Shown: positions 30,001 through 35,327 of the stretch, in pieces
How positions within the stretch are numbered: position 1 is the first letter of the stretch
How the letters are laid out: every line of letters starts with the position of its first letter
Assembly: GCA_949316495.1 (NCBI GenBank)
Contig: OX439004.1
Location: 54,778,159-54,842,158, forward strand
DNA: 64,000 bases
Direction: 5' to 3'
Source: Amphiduros pacificus
Lineage: Eukaryota > Annelida > Polychaeta > Phyllodocida > Hesionidae
The notes under the pieces: model-generated
The model's database searches: none
What the model saw: only the letters and a program-made list of their open reading frames with translations
What the model was told of the DNA's origin: nothing
Program-made: the position numbers and the translations under genes

Positions 30001-33000
30001 GATGCTTGCTCATTGGTGGTAGAAGCAGGTCTACCCATATGAGGTTATGATCCGAGTCTACTAAGTGGTCTCCACTGTCATCTACCTCCATTTGTACCAT
30101 GGCCTGTTTAATGTTGTCGCTCATCAGCACCAGGTCGATGGCTGACTTTTGTAGTCCTTGCATCCTTGTCCATGTACCTCTGCACTCCCTTGTCCCATTC
30201 ATCAAAGACAACCCCGACGAGCTAATGAAGTCAAGCACTTGTTTACCCTCTGTGTTTACCTCTGTCACATTGTTGGGGATCACCTGGCCCACATGTCCGT
30301 TGAAGTCACCCATAAGAATAATTTCCCATCCTGCCCCTTCCAGAATATTCACCTGCCTTGCGACCTTGTCCAGTATCCTCTTCCTTGTCTCTGTATCCCC
30401 ACTGACATATACTACCCCAAGAGCGATATTCCAATCTCCTGTAATCATACCTCTCCAGTCCCATTCTGCATCTATTCCATCCCCGCAAACTCCTTCCTGC
30501 AGCAGCTCCTCATCTAATGTGAAGGTTTGAAGGGACTGCTTGCTGTACATACCCACTCCCCCACTAGCGAACTCTCTATCTCTATGCTTACCCTCAACTG
30601 GTCGACCAAGAATGCTGACTGTTTCTCCCGCTTTCAACTTAGTTTCCGTGAGTGACATCACATCCAGCTGTAGGTCCTTAGTTATCTGCTCCAGCTGACT
30701 CCTCTTCTTCGCCAACCCTCCTTGTACATTCACATACCCTATTCGAAACCTACTAGATCCCCTTCGTCCCCTATGAGTTCTTGTCCTGGATCCCCCCCTC
30801 TTCGTTGTCCCAACCGCTTCTTCCAGGGGGGCTGTCTTATGCGGTCCATTTCTGCTTACGCTCCTATCTGCAGCTCCCCTCCTCAGTTTAACTCCACCAA
30901 CTCGTACGCCTTACCCACTGCCGCTGCATATACTCGGGTACCCGCCCCGGCCTTCAGGTGTAGGTCATCCCCCAAGAGTTCTACTGCTGCTCTCTCTCCC
31001 CTCCAAAAGTTTTGCAATGACACATGTCTCCATCCATACTCTGCTAGCAGGTCTCTGAGCCCTTTATTGAATTCCCGGATACTGTTGTTTGCTACCTCCC
31101 CTTTGGACGGGCCCCGCGGCAGTACCTCGGCCCACATCTTCACCTCAACATGTCCAAAGAGGTCCTCGTAAATTCTCAGTGTCTTCCTGGTGTCCTCCAA
31201 GATGCTCGCACTCCTCCCCGGCCGGTTCCTGGGAAAACAATTTGTCGCTAGGTTGACCAGGATGGCGTCTGGAACCACCGCGTCTCCTTTCCCTCCCTTC
31301 ACCTGCCACTCCTCTATCAGCACTCGTCCATCCGAGAGGGAGGCGCCTGACGTTGCTCCAATTCCCACCGACCAACTTCCTGGCATCGCCTGAGCTAAGT
31401 GGGCATCTAAATGATGGGCCTTCAGTATCGAGTCCCCAACTGCCAATAGAGTTCTCACCTGCCGCCCCTCACTTTTGTCCTCTTTCTTGCTCCTCCTCTC
31501 TGGTCTCTGTTCTCCCGTTCCCACGCCACTCTCTGGTTCATGTTCACTACTTACATCCCATTCATCCTGGATAATCCATGTTTGGGATGACCCTCCCTCA
31601 AGAAACTGCTGGGCCTCCTCTCGTTCATTACCCTCCTCCTCATCTTGTCCATGCTCAGCCCACTCATCCAGGACTTCCCACACTCCTTCCTCCTCTCCAG
31701 TGCCCATCCATTCCTCGTCCTCCACTCTATACCCATTGTCCTCTCCTTGATTGGGCTCTTCAAACTCCACGCTCTGCACCACTCCCTGAAGCCTGTCCGC
31801 CTCTGACCCCTCCGTGGTATTCCCTCCACTGCCGACCCCACAACTTTTATTCTCATCCCTCTCCTCCTGACTGAGGGGGGGGTCCACTTCCACTGAATGT
31901 CCTGCTACCGGACCCTTACCATGGTCCGCGGGGTGTTGCTCCATCCTCCTCCGGTAAAACTCCTCCATAATCGTCCTCCTGGTATCCCTTCCGTCCATCC
32001 GCCATAAATGCCCTTCTCCTGTCCACTCTGGACTCGCAAGCCCATGGATACGCGCTCCGGCTGCCTCGACCTGTTGTAACTTCGCTTCCAGGAACTTCTC
32101 GGACTTGTGTTGTTTCTGTACCTGCCAGTTCCTGGGCTCCCTCTCTCCCGCCATCTGTCTTATACAACACTCCAGAGCTTCCCTGCTCCTGGCCAGGACC
32201 ACTTTCGCCATCAACCGTCTGTCATTTATCTCTCTGGCCTTACTATACACCAGAAATTGCGCCAGGCTTGTGAAGACCATTCCCTCCACCCTCACCTGCT
32301 GTTGGTGGTTAGCCGCCAATGGCTCCTGTGGGTCCCACAGATCCACCTGCTGGCTCTCTGATTTTTTCCTTGGATCACTGTCCTTGAACCCAGCCTCTCC
32401 CTGCTGGTCATGTTCCCTGGCCTCAGATTCCGAAGCACTGGGACAGGTCGACTGACTCCCTCCGTGTGGCGTCCCTGCCATGCCTACTCCGTCTACCACT
32501 CCTTCCTTGCCCCTGGATCGCCCCGGGTGTCCCTGACTGGCATTTACCCCGTCATGTGTGAAGCACGCTCTACTGAGGCTCTCCTCCAATCCGCGGATGC
32601 GGCAGGCCATACAACGAAAAACTCGGTCCTTCCAATACCCTTGAGCTTTGTGACCGTCCACTCCTCCTGGTTCTTCCCACTTTCCACATGCCTCACATTC
32701 AACCATATAGCTGGGGCGCCGACACTGCCTCTTCCCCTTATCCTCCTCCGGAGCACCTCTCCTCCTCTTCCCTCCACTCCTCTGTGTCCTTGCTGACATT
32801 ATTTGTTTATTCTTGATTAATCTACAAATTATGCCTTGACCTTGCTGATCTGCAGAAACAAACCCTGGCTTCTGAGCAATTCTTGTTTGAAAAAAAATCT
32901 CAGTGTAATTCCAAATAATTACACTAAGAAGTAACCTAACTCACCCTGACAAAACTGCTCAAAATTTCTGCATACACGACGGTAAATTTCTGCATACACG

Positions 33001-33678
33001 ACGGTAAAAACTGAAAACCAACAACTTGCCGCTTCTCACTCCAACACTTACTTCAACCTGAAACCTTCTGAAAGACAATGTACATTCATACAATACCCAT
33101 AAGACCTGAAACACCTCACTCCAGACCTAGAAACTCCTGAAAGAGAACATTTACATACATCTAATACATACAATACACATCCAACAATTGAACAAAAGGG
33201 CTCTAACCAACAATAAGCCCAACAAGAATCAAACCAACTACAAAATTCAATTCAACACTCAACCCAAACCTGACAAACTGTCAACACCTCACTGACTGGA
33301 CCCTACCTTAGGCAGAACCCCTCACTGATCACTACCTGCCCTACGTCCAAAAACTAGACTTGTTGGGATTGTTGTCTCGTAGAGCTATGAAAAAAAACAA
33401 AGTTGACGTTACCTCTATATCGCCCAAATACTACCAACTTCTCCCCTGCCTTCTTCAACGTCCTACAACACTGCCTCCTGATGATCTCCCTCTTCGCTGC
33501 CCCCGAAATCCTCTTCTGCCGATGATCAGTGATGATTTCTGTGTGATTGTGGTCGTCCTACTCCTTTCAATGCGCCGATCCTTGTGATTTTCTTCTCCTG
33601 TGTCCTAGCTGCGTCCGTCCTCTTCCTCCATCTTGTTTTTTTTTCCTTAATCTTTTCCTTTTTGGCTGCGTCGGCCAT
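62..33678 (-). CDS. GOLGA2: GOLGA2 / GM130 cis-Golgi golgin, exons 1-20, 3' end off window, exon 1 split by a LINE
   Basis: GM130 is a coiled-coil tether of the cis-Golgi; in known orthologues the basic N-terminus binds p115 and the C-terminus binds GRASP65. Exons (high to low): 33678-33649 joined across the LINE to 26741-26724, 25261-25148, 24889-24783, 24553-24479, 24284-24218, 23393-23331, 23132-23052, 22916-22815, 22469-22376, 12600-12494, 6779-6721, 6424-6364, 6233-6153, 5438-5241, 4958-4732, 3297-3105, 2551-2438, 1725-1564, 1379-1263, 200-62. Total 2209 nt, phases consistent, no stops. Diagnostic matches to human GM130: LAAKKKL at the N-terminus, ERLHQLSRQLNGLV (exon 5), VHIQTIGILVAEKTELQ (exon 9), and an AQNKQL to AELQNGFVK stretch (exon 16). 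Most of the product from exon 5 on is heptad-rich and Gln/Glu/Lys-rich. The human protein is about 1000 aa, so roughly the last quarter is missing to the left. As assembled, the LINE interrupts the frame after codon 10. Family assignment is near certain; single boundaries are hand-placed. Confidence 0.95.
524..1274 (-). repeat. Minisatellite of about 57 bp carrying the GOLGA2 exon 19 donor
   Basis: About 13 units of 45-75 bp, each holding, on the minus strand, CACCATG/GTAACTATCACC, which is exactly the exon 19 end plus its GT donor. Some units carry an extra 12-bp insert (gatagttacaat). The copy next to the exon (1261-1262) is the functional donor; the others lie in intron 19 as decoys. Confidence 0.9.
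1721..2187 (-). repeat. 24-bp minisatellite carrying the GOLGA2 exon 18 acceptor
   Basis: About 19 near-identical 24-bp units (ACTGTCAATATCGCAAATAC plus CCAA on the plus strand). Read on the minus strand each unit ends in GATATTGACAG/TTG, the same sequence as the acceptor and first bases of exon 18 (exon start at 1725). Variants (ctatcag, gtcac) show drift between copies. Confidence 0.88.
2575..2893 (-). mobile_element. tRNA-derived SINE with 9-bp target-site duplication
   Basis: On the minus strand the element starts with a tRNA-like head: box A TGGCGCAGTTGG and box B GGTTCGAACCC, about 50 nt apart. A body follows, ending in a conserved 3' region (GTGATGTAAAACCCC) and a (CAAA)n tail. It is flanked by the direct repeat TAGAAATAT (2566-2574 and 2894-2902), showing retroposition into GOLGA2 intron 16. 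Box B is perfect and the repeats are identical, so it is fairly young. Confidence 0.9.
3293..4075 (-). repeat. Minisatellite carrying the GOLGA2 exon 16 acceptor, interrupted by a MITE
   Basis: Irregular units of about 29-45 bp built from accaatcacaaaccagctaa and caaacctg. On the minus strand many units end in GATTGGTGCAG/GTT or a close variant, copying the acceptor and first bases of exon 16 (exon start 3297). The array is split by the element at 3391-3854. Confidence 0.8.
3391..3854. mobile_element. 464-bp MITE with perfect 47-bp terminal inverted repeats and TA duplication
   Basis: Left end (from GTGTTCTCCAATCACCCATC) and right end are exact reverse complements over 47 bp, flanked by TA on both sides (3389-3390, 3855-3856). 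There is no coding capacity. A TA target and short length fit a Tc1/mariner-type non-autonomous element. Inside, 3620-3724 holds a second inverted pair (AATCGCCAGCT and its complement), perhaps a nested foldback. Identical ends suggest recent movement. Confidence 0.85.
5447..5962. repeat. 20-bp minisatellite just upstream of the GOLGA2 exon 14 acceptor
   Basis: About 26 units of roughly 20 bp (cctcacatagtgtcaaaacc). The array starts about 10 bases into the intron from exon 14 (exon start 5438) and ends near 5962. Unlike other arrays here I do not see the AG/exon boundary inside the unit. Confidence 0.9.
7340..9402. repeat. 37-bp minisatellite, about 55 copies, in GOLGA2 intron 10
   Basis: Highly uniform units of 37 bp (aaacactcagctccatcccc followed by tactggctcataggccac, with one-base length variants). 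Divergence between copies is mostly at one or two positions (aaacactc, aaactctc, acacactc, aaaccactc). A small block of variants recurs (8,590-8,680 and 9,090-9,180), showing higher-order duplication. Not at a splice site. Confidence 0.95.
9429..11966. repeat. 19-bp minisatellite, about 130 copies, in GOLGA2 intron 10
   Basis: Units of 19 bp (gagagtgccacatctactg) with common variants tgtagag, ttcacat, gtcacat, cacgtct. Only about 26 bp separate it from the preceding 37-bp array, giving some 4.6 kb of continuous satellite. Higher-order repeats are visible: a long variant block at about 10480-10740 recurs at about 10,800-11,060, and a block with gtgctgcc recurs at about 11458, 11631 and 11820. 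The open frames across it are a by-product of a unit lacking stops. Confidence 0.95.
12603..13262. repeat. Minisatellite of 26-38 bp abutting the GOLGA2 exon 10 acceptor
   Basis: About 20 units built on aaacaccgccgaccattaac plus atacatccacaaaacac. The first unit begins at the acceptor of exon 10 (exon start 12600); its acaaacaccgcc stretch is already part of the repeat, so the array forms the pre-acceptor region of intron 9. The AG itself is not copied. Confidence 0.88.
14863..14942. repeat. Two-copy 42-bp tandem duplication
   Basis: The block beginning ctgtacacgtggagtcctat occurs at 14863 and again at 14905, nearly identical over 36 bases. Confidence 0.8.
16032..16284. repeat. 20-bp minisatellite, about 12-13 copies
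   Basis: Units of GTCACCAGTAACTGGGCCGT; the right-hand copies share a gtcactgggctgt variant, showing directional spread of variants along the array. Intronic, not at a splice site. Confidence 0.92.
18334..18341 (+). promoter_or_regulatory. TATA box for the nested RING gene
   Basis: TATATAAA lies 114 bases before the RING gene ATG. No ATG occurs between it and 18455, so a transcript starting about 30 bp downstream would use 18455 as its first ATG. A polypyrimidine-AG at 18298-18300 could instead be a splice acceptor from an upstream exon. Confidence 0.5.
18455..18967 (+). CDS. RING-finger protein, TRIM-like N-terminal module, intronless, nested in GOLGA2 intron 9
   Basis: 170-aa frame. Residues 15-62 form a C3HC4 RING: Cys15, Cys18, Cys30, His32, Cys35, Cys38, Cys59, Cys62, a layout typical of E3 ubiquitin ligases. 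The segment just after it (PPEGIASFKQNYYVTQLQ) resembles the linker after the RING in TRIM2/TRIM56-like proteins, which I know as a Pro-Gly-Gly...Asn-Phe/Tyr-Phe/Tyr-Val pattern. No B-box, coiled coil or NHL/SPRY domain follows; the tail is Ser/Thr/Asp-rich. ATG 18455 is the first ATG after an upstream in-frame stop (18338-18340). It is transcribed opposite to GOLGA2, has a TATA box upstream and a polyadenylation signal about 1 kb downstream. It could be a short RING-only gene or the first exon of a longer TRIM. RING call firm, gene extent uncertain. Confidence 0.75.
   Translation: MSATVNRSGSPVWSCLVCNHSLQDLYVLPCYHRFCESCLHHWIGIYVTKYGGQARQYPCQLCWRHFHAPPEGIASFKQNYYVTQLQSQMENLAMDSKVLALCEQMTDNSLPPEGSTTSTDMDSSTGDGVIVNMDSNTNVIPCDYRSHAPYPNRAAHSCIMYGGAGHPHFF
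19976..19981 (+). terminator. Polyadenylation signal candidate for the RING gene
   Basis: AATAAA about 1 kb after the stop codon, the first such hexamer I noticed on this strand downstream of the gene. Usage cannot be judged from sequence alone. Confidence 0.35.
20494..21006. repeat. 20-bp minisatellite with 16-bp deletion variants
   Basis: About 28 units of CTACTCTGACATGGCAAC and close variants, with recurrent short units lacking the cta-ct segment. The right edge abuts a truncated MITE copy (21012-21431). Confidence 0.92.
21012..21431 (-). mobile_element. Diverged, truncated copy of the 530-bp MITE family
   Basis: Matches, in reverse complement, the elements at 59989-60518 and 61244-61774 (shared blocks include agcacactcctttcttggca and gtcaagtgcagcttatg). 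The terminal gcttaatacct end is present, followed by TTA; the other terminus is lost where the 20-bp minisatellite begins. Confidence 0.75.
22098..22235. repeat. Two-copy duplication of about 67 bp
   Basis: The block ggggaccacagata...gattacagctgctgagctgg...agcagtccatt occurs twice in tandem in GOLGA2 intron 9, close to the exon 9 donor (22375) but not touching it. Confidence 0.8.
24100..24192. repeat. Two-copy 47-bp duplication with an internal hairpin
   Basis: Block gaagatccccaccccctcta... repeated at 24100 and 24147. Each copy contains CCCCACC and GGTGGGG, able to form a short hairpin. Intron 5 of GOLGA2, about 25 bp beyond the exon 5 donor. Confidence 0.8.
27257..30910 (-). CDS. LINE ORF2 protein: APE endonuclease, reverse transcriptase and CCHC finger
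   Basis: The frame is open from just after a TAA at 30913-30911 to the stop at 27259-27257, overlapping the end of ORF1 by 28 nt in the -1 frame. There is no ATG before the endonuclease, whose first conserved stretch is IGYVNVQGGL (near 30742); a start at GTG 30733 would cut into that domain. Counting from that GTG (1158 aa): endonuclease motifs ETK 30-32, GDFNGHVG 142-149, SDH 227-229; reverse transcriptase about 480-780 with GFRKG near 596 and catalytic FADD 728-731; C-terminal C-x2-C-H-C knuckle near 1075. It nicks target DNA and primes reverse transcription. No disabling change is visible. Confidence 0.95.
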   Translation of the reverse strand, partial: GVRVGGVKLRRGAADRSVSRNGPHKTAPLEEAVGTTKRGGSRTRTHRGRRGSSRFRIGYVNVQGGLAKKRSQLEQITKDLQLDVMSLTETKLKAGETVSILGRPVEGKHRDREFASGGVGMYSKQSLQTFTLDEELLQEGVCGDGIDAEWDWRGMITGDWNIALGVVYVSGDTETRKRILDKVARQVNILEGAGWEIILMGDFNGHVGQVIPNNVTEVNTEGKQVLDFISSSGLSLMNGTRECRGTWTRMQGLQKSAIDLVLMSDNIKQAMVQMEVDDSGDHLVDSDHNLIWVDLLLPPMSKHQLGQEDRWRIDDDTDWPFFRRTLEVELEEWDVHMAHTDKEGNAQVEAIVDDLEEILHRVGEATVGKRRKRRIQGSERHSATTEVKVYEQRQANKAYKEAMTGHSSEEDKQRKWETLKTKKQEAQEAKKADEWTRLKREVDGIGDKTPGQIKRLWQLVRGRKPRYITTPCIKTPLGKITDRGRIAKEVERYVREINVPHAPRLVDQIPVRYDEDHYRDDHRGTEGSLQPDRRGDDLASEISVEEIGRFIGKLRDGKAVGLDNIPNEFLKKGGRVLERKLREVFEKVRQIEYFPRSWRDASVTMLKKGGDPGLLTNYRGITVNSNVGKLFTKILTQRLEEDVDMRNLLGKIQHGFRKGWRSTDAAFTLTHIIESYRRKKNRLAMAFLDIKKAYDRVSREELWNTLAALGYGGKMRRLIQAMYQDLSATVKFGEVRTGKVDMSEGLKQGCGMSPILFALYLKELGDGIQETGWGAKIGDERVAVMFFADDMVVLGESKEELQLLLDKVAEYGESKRMTFSDKKSQVILNWKDTDGGQWKLGKEVLPEGGNRDVIISEVDSYKYLGITVQGDKATFVEHKSNMLKKANQLAGEIGAMVANSPARTIIGKEMWEKVAMPAILYGVEVVGMGPGELDSLERIQNGIARRILGASSRVAIEALRGELGWWPIKHKIAQAQLAYYGRLARLEEDRWCKLAFSVQCTEPGHQWLTRMKELAVYYELDLDETSASGMWKNKVKSGIERKMVTEWRDGMREKSSLRLYSLKQKYGYERYHDWREGTVLLFKARTGDLGLNARSARWMPDIEPFCELCVEAPEEDDSHFLSECPAYQEEREEALTDLRAIWSKEEYDQWRQADERGKTAQILGMYGGTAEPQWRIVKKMLTKMWDKRCIRRGVGIQIREGQEQENDWESMTLGDEP
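30813..30892 (-). promoter_or_regulatory. Candidate programmed -1 ribosomal frameshift signal joining LINE ORF1 to ORF2
   Basis: Heptamer GTTAAAC (30892-30886) lies in ORF1 phase as G TTA AAC, directly before the UGA stop. A 5-nt spacer follows, then AGGGGAGCTG (30880-30871) pairs with CAGCCCCCCT (30834-30825) at 9 of 10 positions across a 36-nt loop. ACCGC within the loop (30845-30841) can pair with GCGGT downstream (30817-30813), giving an H-type pseudoknot. Slippage to GTT AAA enters the ORF2 frame. GUUAAAC followed by a stop is a heptamer known from arterivirus frameshifting. Confidence 0.65.
30883..32799 (-). CDS. LINE ORF1 protein: zinc-finger and SGNH-esterase domains
   Basis: 638 aa from a true ATG. 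An N-terminal Lys/Arg-rich patch (KRRRGAPEEDKGKRQCRR) is followed by a Cys/His cluster (Cys35, Cys38, His50, Cys63, Cys66) resembling a PHD or zinc-ribbon fold. A long Glu/Gly/Gln-rich middle follows. Residues 449-638 look like an SGNH/GDSL hydrolase: block I GDS at 455-457 (Ser457 nucleophile), an Asn-containing block (VNLATN), and a DDLHL motif near 611-615 supplying Asp/His. In known esterase-type ORF1 proteins this domain acts alongside RNA binding in the retrotransposition particle. The stop codon overlaps a candidate -1 frameshift signal (30813-30892). Confidence 0.88.
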   Translation of the reverse strand: MSARTQRSGGKRRRGAPEEDKGKRQCRRPSYMVECEACGKWEEPGGVDGHKAQGYWKDRVFRCMACRIRGLEESLSRACFTHDGVNASQGHPGRSRGKEGVVDGVGMAGTPHGGSQSTCPSASESEAREHDQQGEAGFKDSDPRKKSESQQVDLWDPQEPLAANHQQQVRVEGMVFTSLAQFLVYSKAREINDRRLMAKVVLARSREALECCIRQMAGEREPRNWQVQKQHKSEKFLEAKLQQVEAAGARIHGLASPEWTGEGHLWRMDGRDTRRTIMEEFYRRRMEQHPADHGKGPVAGHSVEVDPPLSQEERDENKSCGVGSGGNTTEGSEADRLQGVVQSVEFEEPNQGEDNGYRVEDEEWMGTGEEEGVWEVLDEWAEHGQDEEEGNEREEAQQFLEGGSSQTWIIQDEWDVSSEHEPESGVGTGEQRPERRSKKEDKSEGRQVRTLLAVGDSILKAHHLDAHLAQAMPGSWSVGIGATSGASLSDGRVLIEEWQVKGGKGDAVVPDAILVNLATNCFPRNRPGRSASILEDTRKTLRIYEDLFGHVEVKMWAEVLPRGPSKGEVANNSIREFNKGLRDLLAEYGWRHVSLQNFWRGERAAVELLGDDLHLKAGAGTRVYAAAVGKAYELVELN

Positions 33679-34165
33679 GACTAGGAAGTGCGTGCGCAAC
33701 TTTGGACACGAAACGGGAAGTGGGTTCGCATAAAAGTATCAATTTCGTCAGTCTGTGTTTATATTTAATTTTATAAATTCTACGTGATCTTTGTAAAATA
33801 AGAAAATTGTATGTCGATAATGATAGATCATCTCAATACAAAACTTTAGTTTGATAATTATAATTTATTTTTATAAGCCGCTCATTGCGGAATATATTTA
33901 CCTCTGCTGAAATAAAATATGGCGCGCTCCTTTGAAAAACAAACTTAATTTATTTTCCCTGAAAACCACGACAGGTTCTCACATTTTACAAGGTAAAATG
34001 CACCATTTATATGAATGAATTGTTTAGGAACAATAAGTGGTCTATACTGAAATGATATTTATCGATGTGTAGCCCGAACATCGGGTTAAATGGAGTTCTT
34101 TATCTCGATATTGGTAATGTCGTACCCGAATCCATGCATGCATGAATCCAACTATCATATCATAT

Positions 34166-34321
34166 AACAAAACATACCGAGTCGGGAAGCTGGGTGAGCG
34201 GATTCAGTGAGTTGGTGATTGCGGAAGGATACCCTGAGCCGAAGGCGAAGGGTATCCGTCCGCCATCACCAACGACCTGAATCCGCTCACACAGCTGACC
34301 CGACGAGGCATGTTTTGTTTT
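34166..34321. repeat. 156-bp near-perfect palindrome (foldback element)
   Basis: The arms share AACAAAACAT, GTCGGG, GAGCGGATTCAG, GTTGGTGAT and GGATACCC with their reverse complements on the other side. The centre is at about 34244 (GAGCCGAAGGCGAA). It could extrude a long hairpin. Likely a foldback MITE or its remnant sitting in the shared promoter. Confidence 0.8.
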
Positions 34322-34621
34322 TATACCTCAGACAACTACTGTATTTTTAAAAAATGATACATGAAACAAGATATTTATCGTTAAAAACATTTGTAAACTA
34401 AGCGCACCTCATTTGACCCCGTCACGTGACCCGAAAATGGCGCGTACAGCCATAGACTGGTTGCCGCCATCTGTGTATATACACGATGTACTTGACACTC
34501 GATGGGGGACCAGTCTAAAGATGGCCGACGCAAAATAGTTCCAACTAATCAATACGTTACAAATAATCAGCATGCTCGTATTCATTCGAAATAGCATCAA
34601 TACGCGCATCACTGAGGTATA
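34322..34621. mobile_element. Possible 300-bp element with short inverted ends TATACCTCAG
   Basis: TATACCTCAG at 34322-34331 is matched by its exact complement at 34612-34621. The interior contains the E-box and the ATGGCG/AAGATGGCC motifs of the presumed ANAPC5 promoter. With only 10-bp ends and no clear duplication this may be chance or part of a composite with the adjoining palindrome. Confidence 0.35.
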
Positions 34622-35327
34622 ATATGCCATACATGTTGTTCATGTGTTTGAATCTGTACAGCAGTCCCATAGCAAGTCTGTTTGTTTTGTAGATAAATAC
34701 CAGTTAACTATCGTTAGATTCTTGTGCTTGATTCTACTTTGTTCAAGATAAATAATGTACACCAAAGTGTGAATGCGGGTTACCATCTTGTTTATTTTAA
34801 ATTTAATGATTTTAGAGAGTTTTCATGCACTTATGATTTTTTTTGTGCAGTTCTGTTGCATTTCAATGCCAATGGGTCACTCAAGTAAAGCAAAATCAAA
34901 CACAAGAAATGGCTATGATATCTACTTGTCTCCAGCCCAGCTTGGATTGAAGGAGGAAAAGAAGTTGGTCCAGAAAATAGCATAGGCCCCCTGCCAATCT
35001 CTCCGACCAATGATTAAATATAGTGGAGTTGTACAGTTCTGGTTCCGGTAAAGTTGTACAGTTCCAGTGTGTACTTTTCAATGGGGGAAAAAAACCAACA
35101 TGGAGATCGGCAATCGGCCTATTCAGTTCTCAGCAGGAGAGGTGGGTCTTGGGGGGCAATTAATGTAAGGCAAAGGCTCTCCCTGTCAGCACATTCACCC
35201 CTGACCTGAAGTCAAATAAATTCTCAAAACAAATAAAAACAACCAAAATGTCATATTCACATCTATTTACATTATTGTTCTAAGGTTATAATTCACATTT
35301 AGGTTGTTTTATTAAATTTTAGGCGAT

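Larger units (their letters stand above)
26750..33648 (-). mobile_element. Full-length non-LTR retrotransposon (LINE) with APE endonuclease, inserted in GOLGA2 exon 1
   Basis: 6899 bp, flanked by the direct repeat AAAAGATT (33649-33656 and 26742-26749, plus-strand aatctttt). Order on the minus strand: about 850-bp 5' UTR (contains a 23-bp tandem duplication at 32960-33007), ORF1 (32799-30883), ORF2 (open frame 30910-27257), about 500-bp 3' UTR ending in a (CAAA)n-like tail. Both ORFs are uninterrupted, so the copy looks young and possibly competent. Base composition is more GC-rich than the surrounding introns. An ORF1 with a zinc-finger and SGNH-esterase layout is known from CR1/L2-type elements, but I cannot fix the clade by eye. 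Confidence 0.95.
33679..35327. promoter_or_regulatory. Head-to-head GOLGA2 / ANAPC5 promoter region
   Basis: 1.65 kb between the two start codons. Just upstream of the GOLGA2 ATG, the minus strand has ETS-like CACTTCCTAG and ACTTCCCG. Near 34425 there is an E-box, GTCACGTGAC, followed by AAAATGGCG, and near 34515 AAGATGGCCGAC; both resemble YY1-type initiator motifs. The region also holds the palindrome at 34166-34321 and the inverted-ended segment 34322-34621. A probable ANAPC5 5' UTR exon ends at 35141 (GAG/GTGGGT). Transcription starts cannot be placed precisely. Confidence 0.55.

Noticed and set aside
27305-32796. Many plus-strand frames of 60-177 codons
   Set aside because: Antisense shadows of the GC-rich LINE ORFs; Pro/Ser/Leu-rich with no motif.
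35100-35141. ATG at 35100 as the ANAPC5 start
   Set aside because: Joined to the exon at 35323 it meets TGA after 16 codons, so it is at most a uORF; 35328 is preferred.
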